The translations under genes and the position numbers were made by a program. Below the pieces are notes generated by a model. The model was not told the DNA's origin and searched no databases. It was given only the letters and a program-made list of their open reading frames with translations. A stretch of 5,300 nt of DNA from Pseudomonadota bacterium (GTDB lineage Bacteria; Pseudomonadota; Alphaproteobacteria; Rhizobiales; Rhizobiaceae), in the NCBI GenBank assembly GCA_023388675.1, contig JAEWFU010000276.1, forward strand, positions 1 through 5,300. Direction: 5' to 3'. Every line of letters starts with the position of its first letter. Position 1 is the stretch's first letter. Below are positions 1 through 5,300 of this stretch, one piece after another.

Positions 1-153
1 GCGGTCGTCTGCGGCCAGTTGCTGGCGGCGCTCGCCTACGACCATACCGGCGCCTTCGGAATGGAATTGCGGCGGGTGGGGCCACGCGAAATCGCAGGTG
101 CGGCCCTGCTGCTGGCCGGTCTGGCAATGATTGCCGGTGGCGAGCGCGACTGA
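1..153 (+). CDS. DMT-superfamily YdcZ/DUF606-like membrane protein, 3' end only
   Basis: The window opens inside this gene and shows its last 50 codons in frame 1, ending at TGA (151-153). Visible are a hydrophobic stretch beginning AVVCGQLLAALAYDHTGAFG, a short basic loop (ELRRVGPRE), and a final hydrophobic helix (IAGAALLLAGLAMIAGG) followed by a charged tail. The GQLL...D..G.FG pattern followed by a small-residue-rich terminal helix is what I recognise from small inner-membrane proteins of the YdcZ/DUF606 group in the drug/metabolite transporter superfamily. The substrate cannot be told from this fragment. The 5' end and the gene's own neighbours lie outside the window. It is on the same strand as the lipoprotein gene 89 bp downstream, but nothing shows a shared function. 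Another small multi-pass EamA-like protein is the main alternative. Confidence 0.65.
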   Translation, partial: AVVCGQLLAALAYDHTGAFGMELRRVGPREIAGAALLLAGLAMIAGGERD

Positions 154-226
154 GTGAAGGTCACGGGCCGGGATTTCGCCGCAATCTGTGCTAGAACGGC
201 GCTGGATTCGGGGAATCGCGACATTC

Positions 227-231
227 AGGAG
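227..231 (+). promoter_or_regulatory. Ribosome binding site of the OmpA-domain lipoprotein gene
   Basis: AGGAG lies 11 nt before the ATG at 243, inside a longer purine run (227-234). It supports that start and rules against frame shadows beginning nearby. In the rest of the 89-bp gap (154-242) I see only a poor -10-like TAGAAC (192-197) without a matching -35, so the promoter is not placed. Confidence 0.6.
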
Positions 232-242
232 AGGGTATTCGC

Positions 243-887
243 ATGAAAAAGATGATGATCGGCATGGCTGCCGGCGTGTTTATGGCCGGCTGCACCACCA
301 ACCCGTATACCGGCGAGCAGCAGGTTTCGCGCACGGCGGGCGGAGTGGCACTGGGCGCGCTGGCGGGCGCGGGACTTGGCACGCTGGCCGGCGGCGACGA
401 CCGCCGCAACGCACTGATCGGCGCCGGCATCGGCGCGCTGGCGGGCGGCGCGATCGGCGGCTACATGGACCAGCAGGAAGCGGAACTGCGCGGCTATCTG
501 CAGGGCACCGGCGTTTCGGTCACGAGACAGGGCAACAACATCGTGCTCAACATGCCGTCCAACATCACCTTCGCCACCGATCAGGACCAGGTGACGCCGG
601 CCTTCCACAACACGCTCAATGCGGTCGCGCTGGTGCTCAACAAGTACAATCGCACGCTGGTCGACATCAACGGCCACACCGATTCGACCGGCAGCGCGCA
701 GCATAATCTCGGCCTGTCGCAGCGCCGCGCGTCCTCTGTCGCCACCTATCTCGGGCAGCAGGGCGTCGACGGCCGCCGCTTCGCGATCAACGGCTTCGGG
801 GCGTCGCAGCCGATCACCGGCAACGACACGCCGGACGGGCGCGCGCAGAACCGTCGCGTCGAGATCCATCTCGTGCCGATCTCCTGA
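243..887 (+). CDS. OmpA-family outer-membrane lipoprotein with glycine-zipper domain (YiaD-like)
   Basis: This is a 214-residue envelope protein. Residues 1-16 are a short lipoprotein signal (MKKMMIGMAAGVFMAG) and C17 is the lipidation cysteine. The lipobox is M-A-G-C, with Met at -3 instead of the usual Leu. The residues after Cys (TTNP) do not resemble an inner-membrane retention signal. Residues 33-74 are a Gly/Ala-rich glycine zipper in two similar halves around a charged GDDRRN turn, as in the Gly-zipper group of OmpA-like lipoproteins. Residues about 92-214 are an OmpA C-terminal peptidoglycan-binding domain with NGHTDSTG (143-150), LSQRRA (158-163) and NRRVEI (203-208). D147 and R162 sit 15 residues apart, matching the Asp/Arg pair that binds diaminopimelate in Acinetobacter OmpA. 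The expected role is tethering outer membrane to peptidoglycan. It resembles E. coli YiaD in layout, but orthology is not shown. It converges on psuG with 20 bp between the stops. Confidence 0.93.
   Translation: MKKMMIGMAAGVFMAGCTTNPYTGEQQVSRTAGGVALGALAGAGLGTLAGGDDRRNALIGAGIGALAGGAIGGYMDQQEAELRGYLQGTGVSVTRQGNNIVLNMPSNITFATDQDQVTPAFHNTLNAVALVLNKYNRTLVDINGHTDSTGSAQHNLGLSQRRASSVATYLGQQGVDGRRFAINGFGASQPITGNDTPDGRAQNRRVEIHLVPIS
354..447 (+). repeat. 16-bp in-frame direct repeat within the glycine-zipper coding region
   Basis: The 16-mer GGCGCGCTGGCGGGCG occurs at 354-369 and again at 432-447. The copies are exactly 78 bp (26 codons) apart and in the same frame, so both encode GALAG (residues 38-42 and 64-68). 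It reflects the two matching halves of the glycine zipper. It may be a remnant of internal duplication or simply similar codon choice for similar peptides. Confidence 0.7.
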
Positions 888-898
888 CCGGCGACGCG

Positions 899-919
899 GA
901 GGCCCTGCTAGAGGGCCTT
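899..919. other. Short hairpin between the convergent genes, holding the psuG stop in its loop
   Basis: GGCCCT (901-906) pairs with AGGGCC (912-917) around the 5-nt loop GCTAG, extended by A900-T918 and a possible G-U pair. The psuG stop codon (TAG on the minus strand, 908-910) lies in the loop. Neither side is followed by a T tract, so it is a poor intrinsic terminator. It may protect 3' ends or be chance in GC-rich DNA. Confidence 0.4.
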
Positions 920-1816
920 CGCGATGCGGGCGGCCAGGCGGGCGTTGTTCTCGACCAGCGCGATGTTGGTGGCAAGGCTCGCGCCGCCCGTCAGGTCCAG
1001 CATTCGCGACAGAAGATAGGGCGTCACCGCCTTGCCGGTGACGCCCTTTTTATCGAGCTCGGCCTGAGCGGCAGCAATGTGAACCGCCATGACCTCGGCG
1101 GGAATTTCGGCTTCCTTCGGCACCGGATTGGCGATCAGCATGCCACCGGCGATGCCGAGCTCGCCTCGCATGCGCTGGAACCGCGCGATCGCTTCCGCGC
1201 TGTCGAGCCGCAGCGGGGCGGGGAAGGGCGAGGTGCGCGACCAGAAGGCCGGCATCACGTCTGTGCCGAAACCGACCACCGGCACGCCGCGCGTCTCCAG
1301 CACCTCCAGCGTCTTCTCGATGTCGAGGATCGCCTTGGCGCCGGCGGAAACCACGATGACGGGCGTCCGCGAGAGCTCGTCGAGGTCGGCCGAGATGTCG
1401 AAGCTCTTTTCGGCCCCCTTGTGGACGCCGCCGATGCCGCCGGTGGCGAACACCGCGATGCCGGCCATATGTGCCGCGATCATGGTTGCGGCAACCGTCG
1501 TGCCGCCGGTGCGCCCTTCGGCGACCGCGAAAGCGAGGTCGGCACGCGACAGCTTCAGCGCGCCCTGCGTCTGGGCGAGCGTTTCGCGCTCCGTCGCCGA
1601 CAGGCCTATCTTCAGGCGTCCCTCGACCACCGCGATGGTTGCCGGTGTCGCGCCTTCCTCGCGTATGATCTCTTCCACCCGCGCCGCCATGGCATTGTTC
1701 TGCGGCCAGGGCATGCCGTGGGTGATGATGGTGCTTTCAAGCGCCACCACGGCGCCGTCGCTGGCGAGGGCCTCGGCGACCTCCGGGGCGAGGTCGATCT
1801 GTTCGGGGGTGGACAT
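908..1816 (-). CDS. psuG: Pseudouridine-5'-phosphate glycosidase
   Basis: PsuG reversibly splits pseudouridine 5'-phosphate into uracil and ribose 5-phosphate in the cytoplasm, using a divalent metal (Mn2+ in the E. coli enzyme). This 302-residue protein aligns throughout with E. coli PsuG as I recall it: VVALESTIITHGMP (23-36), ATGGIGGVHKGAE (124-136), FDISADL (139-145), SAGAKAILD (157-165), FWSRTSPF (191-198), GVTGKAVTPYLL (258-269) and LTGGASLATNIALV (275-288). The known catalytic or metal residues map to E27, K88, D144, K161 and N284, all present. The start at 1816 is chosen because AAGGAG sits 6 nt upstream. An in-frame ATG at 1843 would add MSASKKETR and overlaps the psuK stop as ATGA, but no Shine-Dalgarno precedes it. 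The same frame stays open well upstream through psuK, which is a high-GC artefact. psuG is the second gene of the psuK-psuG operon and ends with TAG. Confidence 0.96.
   Translation of the reverse strand: MSTPEQIDLAPEVAEALASDGAVVALESTIITHGMPWPQNNAMAARVEEIIREEGATPATIAVVEGRLKIGLSATERETLAQTQGALKLSRADLAFAVAEGRTGGTTVAATMIAAHMAGIAVFATGGIGGVHKGAEKSFDISADLDELSRTPVIVVSAGAKAILDIEKTLEVLETRGVPVVGFGTDVMPAFWSRTSPFPAPLRLDSAEAIARFQRMRGELGIAGGMLIANPVPKEAEIPAEVMAVHIAAAQAELDKKGVTGKAVTPYLLSRMLDLTGGASLATNIALVENNARLAARIAKAL
1018..1051 (+). terminator. Candidate intrinsic terminator on the + strand, inside psuG (antisense)
   Basis: GGGCGTCACCG (1019-1029) pairs perfectly with CGGTGACGCCC (1036-1046) around the loop CCTTGC, with an extra A1018-T1047 pair possible. 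TTTTTAT follows at 1047-1053. This is the textbook shape of a rho-independent terminator, but only in the + direction. On the psuG mRNA the same stem is followed by UAUCUUC, with no U tract. It lies about 130-165 nt past the lipoprotein stop codon, so it could end that gene's transcript, giving a 3' UTR antisense to the last ~145 nt of psuG. The stem also encodes the conserved PsuG segment GVTGKAVTP, so chance is possible. Confidence 0.6.
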
Positions 1817-1822
1817 GCGGGT

Positions 1823-1828
1823 CTCCTT
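1823..1828 (-). promoter_or_regulatory. Ribosome binding site that decides the psuG start
   Basis: On the minus strand AAGGAG lies 6 nt before the ATG at 1816. The alternative ATG at 1843 has only a C-rich stretch and no purine run upstream. The site therefore favours the shorter 302-residue PsuG. It lies downstream of the psuK stop, in the 23-bp gap between the two genes. Confidence 0.75.
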
Positions 1829-1839
1829 CTTCGAGGCGC

Positions 1840-2793
1840 TCATGCCACGGGGGCAGGGTGGCCGACAAGCGCAAGTGCGGCCTCGAATGCCTTGTCGTCG
1901 TAGTCCGCCACGACCGTGGATGCCTCCACGGTCAGGCGAGCGGCAGCCATGCCGCGGCGAAGGGCTTCCGCGAAGCCGAAGCCGCGCATCAGGTGGGCCA
2001 CCGTCACGCCGGCGATTGCGTCTCCCGCGCCGGTGACATCGGCGATGGAGCGTGCCGGCGCCGGGGCGATGGTGAAGATGCCGCCGGCGTCGAAAGCGGT
2101 CAGCGGTGCGCCGCCGGAGGTGATGACGCCGCGTGGCAACCCTTTGCCGCGCAGGACCCGCGCCGCCTCGATGATGTCTGCGCCGCTCTCGACGCCTGCA
2201 AGCATGCGTGCCTCGTTGGCGTTCATGAACAGGCAGGAGAGCCGCGCCAGAACACCGGCGAGACGCCCGACCTTGGCGGGCGAAATTCCGATTGCAAAGA
2301 TCGGCCTGTCGCCTGCGTGACCGATCAGCGTATCGAGCGCCGCAGCCGGCATGTTGGCTTCGCACAGGACCGCATCCGCAACCGCCACCGCGTCGCGCAC
2401 CTTGCTGCGACGGACCTGTTTCGGAAAGCCGATATCGTAGAGGCTCATGTCGGCGAAGCCGGCGATCAATTCGCCGTCGGCATCGATCAGCGCGGTGTAG
2501 CTCGGCGTTGTCCTGTCGAGGAAGACGGCAGACAGATCCTCTACCGCCGCCTCTGCGATGGCGCGCGCCACCGCGTCGCCGGCGACATCGCCGCCACGCA
2601 ACGACAGGATCGAACCGTCCACGCCATGGCGTACGGCATTGCGCAGCGCGTTGAAGGCGCCGCCGCCGACCTCCTCGCTCATGGTCCCGGGGTTGGACGC
2701 GGCAGGCACATAGGCGCCTGCGAGACGGCCGCGGCGGTCGATATGCGCCGCTCCGGCGGCGAAGAGTCTGGTGCGCTTCATGATTGGAAACAT
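1840..2793 (-). CDS. psuK: Pseudouridine kinase, PfkB/ribokinase family
   Basis: PsuK phosphorylates pseudouridine with ATP to pseudouridine 5'-phosphate, the substrate of PsuG. The 317-residue protein has the PfkB fold marks: EVGGGAFNALRN (41-52, signature 1 region), NANE (191-194, the NxxE motif), TSGG (225-228), and DVTGAGDAIAG (252-262, signature 2) with catalytic base D258 and the GAGD anion hole. Pseudouridine specificity, rather than ribose or fructose, is suggested by SNPG (33-36) and TPSYTALIDADGEL...DM (96-116), which resemble the matching parts of E. coli PsuK, and by the adjacent psuG. The first ATG (2793) is used here, but a second in-frame ATG at 2781 (MKRTRLFAAGAAHID, 313 residues) is equally possible. 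Neither has a recognisable Shine-Dalgarno. The gene is first in the operon, ends 23 bp before the preferred psuG start, and is divergent from recA. Confidence 0.9.
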   Translation of the reverse strand: MFPIMKRTRLFAAGAAHIDRRGRLAGAYVPAASNPGTMSEEVGGGAFNALRNAVRHGVDGSILSLRGGDVAGDAVARAIAEAAVEDLSAVFLDRTTPSYTALIDADGELIAGFADMSLYDIGFPKQVRRSKVRDAVAVADAVLCEANMPAAALDTLIGHAGDRPIFAIGISPAKVGRLAGVLARLSCLFMNANEARMLAGVESGADIIEAARVLRGKGLPRGVITSGGAPLTAFDAGGIFTIAPAPARSIADVTGAGDAIAGVTVAHLMRGFGFAEALRRGMAAARLTVEASTVVADYDDKAFEAALALVGHPAPVA

Positions 2794-2812
2794 GGTGGAC
2801 CGAGGAACTGCG

Positions 2813-2841
2813 ACACTAGGAGGCGCGCGTCATGCCGGCAA
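2813..2841 (-). promoter_or_regulatory. Weak candidate promoter for psuK-psuG
   Basis: On the minus strand TTGCCG (2836-2841) is followed after 17 nt by TAGTGT (2813-2818). They match the sigma-70 consensus at 4/6 and 3/6, so this is only a suggestion. It would start transcription near 2806 and leave a leader of roughly a dozen bases before the ATG at 2793, in keeping with the missing Shine-Dalgarno there. Confidence 0.25.
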
Positions 2842-2868
2842 GCGGCAGCCGGCGAATCGGATTGCCGC
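2842..2868. repeat. Interrupted inverted repeat upstream of psuK
   Basis: GCGGCA (2842-2847) is mirrored by TGCCGC (2863-2868), with an inner pair CCG (2849-2851) and CGG (2858-2860). It directly abuts the candidate psuK -35 element. It could be a regulator's operator, but half-sites this short and GC-rich also occur by chance. Confidence 0.3.
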
Positions 2869-2986
2869 AGGCGTTGGCATTCGACGCGGCGTGGATTTCA
2901 CAATGTGAGGAGCCGTTGATGGCTTTGGGCTGAGACAAATATGGAACATATTAGAAAAACGATTTAATTACAATAGCTTGATCCCT

Positions 2987-3023
2987 CTTGCAAAACGTGA
3001 ACAAAAAAGGTACAAAAAATTCA
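2987..3023 (+). promoter_or_regulatory. recA promoter
   Basis: CTTGCAA (2987-2993; -35 hexamer TTGCAA at 2988-2993) and TACAAA (3011-3016, 4/6 match to the -10) are separated by the ideal 17 nt, which predicts a start near A3023 and a leader of about 49 nt. The surrounding stretch (about 2936-3020) is markedly AT-rich compared with the rest of the window, as expected for a strong promoter. The LexA-type box overlaps the spacer and -10. Confidence 0.6.
2999..3013. promoter_or_regulatory. Imperfect alphaproteobacterial LexA (SOS) box of recA
   Basis: GAAC (2999-3002), seven bases (AAAAAAG), then GTAC (3010-3013). The known alphaproteobacterial LexA site is the direct repeat GTTC-N7-GTTC, read GAAC-N7-GAAC on the other strand, so this differs at one base in one half. 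It covers the spacer and the start of the -10 of the predicted recA promoter, where a bound repressor would block RNA polymerase. No better copy is seen in 2794-3071. Confidence 0.65.
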
Positions 3024-3029
3024 GGGACA

Positions 3030-3042
3030 CCGGTCTGACCGG
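3030..3042 (+). other. Small hairpin in the recA leader
   Basis: CCGGT (3030-3034) pairs with ACCGG (3038-3042) around the loop CTG. It falls within the predicted recA 5' leader, about 15 nt before the Shine-Dalgarno AAGGGG (3057-3062). A 5-bp stem may stabilise the mRNA end. No function is claimed. Confidence 0.35.
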
Positions 3043-3071
3043 CTTCGCTCACGACCAAGGGGTAAGGTATC

Positions 3072-4169
<1,098 letters not shown>

Positions 4170-4201
4170 GCCGGACACGCCGTCATCTGTTACGGATATC
4201 G

Positions 4202-4237
4202 CAACCGCCGGCATACACTGCCGGCGGTTGTTTCGTT
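4202..4237 (+). terminator. Intrinsic terminator of recA
   Basis: CAACCGCCGGC (4202-4212) and GCCGGCGGTTG (4220-4230) form a perfect 11-bp stem with loop ATACACT (an inner A-T pair is possible), followed by TTTCGTT (4231-4237). It begins 33 nt past the recA stop and should separate SOS-induced recA transcription from alaS. The T tract is interrupted, so some read-through is possible. Confidence 0.88.
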
Positions 4238-4263
4238 GCTGAGGCTGGTCTGTGCGGGATTTC

Positions 4264-5300
<1,037 letters not shown>

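Noticed and set aside
188..1041. Additional plus-strand frames starting at 188 and 619 across the lipoprotein gene.
   Set aside because: They are Arg-rich shifted readings of the OmpA-domain gene, without their own ribosome binding site or domain.
1079..2036. Overlapping plus-strand open frames (274 and 315 codons) opposite psuG.
   Set aside because: psuG is intact on the minus strand with all catalytic residues. These frames show Ser/Arg/Pro-rich, low-complexity composition typical of antisense frames.
1817..2365. N-terminal extension of psuG to a 485-codon frame, possibly a kinase-glycosidase fusion.
   Set aside because: The extra residues are an out-of-frame reading of psuK. psuK itself is complete in its own frame with a stop at 1840-1842, so the proteins are separate.
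1858..2919. Plus-strand open frame of 353 codons opposite psuK.
   Set aside because: Psu kinase motifs on the minus strand are complete. The antisense protein is Arg/Cys/His-rich with no recognisable motif, so it is a frame shadow.
2944..2960. Second LexA-like box beginning GAAC at 2944.
   Set aside because: At the required seven-base spacing the second half reads AAAA. A GAAA appears only at six bases, so it does not fit the direct-repeat operator.

Overview
The window is GC-rich chromosomal DNA of an alphaproteobacterium. RecA begins with the rhizobial-type N-terminus [11 protein letters not shown], recA is followed directly by alaS, and a GAAC-N7-type SOS box lies in front of recA. Together these point to the Hyphomicrobiales (Rhizobiales), perhaps a Mesorhizobium/Phyllobacteriaceae-like organism. 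The genus is an inference. No mobile element, CRISPR array, tRNA or rRNA was seen.

Layout. Positions 1-153 hold the 3' end of a small DMT-type (YdcZ/DUF606-like) membrane protein gene. Positions 243-887 (+) encode an outer-membrane OmpA-domain lipoprotein with a glycine-zipper region. It converges on a two-gene minus-strand operon, psuK (2793-1840) then psuG (1816-908), which salvages pseudouridine to uracil and ribose 5-phosphate. A 278-bp AT-rich divergent gap (2794-3071) carries the recA promoter, an imperfect LexA box and a weak candidate psuK promoter. recA (3072-4169, +) ends at a strong intrinsic terminator (4202-4237). A likely separate promoter (about 4264-4292) then drives alaS, which starts at 4353 and runs off the right edge after 316 codons.

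How the parts work together. psuK and psuG form one pathway: kinase first, then C-glycosidase, translated from one mRNA with closely packed reading frames. recA and alaS are housekeeping neighbours, separated by a terminator and so probably regulated apart (SOS versus constitutive). The lipoprotein gene is a stand-alone envelope gene. Its most likely intrinsic terminator is not in the 20-bp gap before psuG but inside psuG, on the antisense strand (1018-1051), so the two convergent transcripts would overlap.

I found no evidence of a new multi-gene system. The points worth a second look are regulatory: the embedded terminator, the imperfect LexA operator, the two possible psuG starts and an inverted repeat before psuK.
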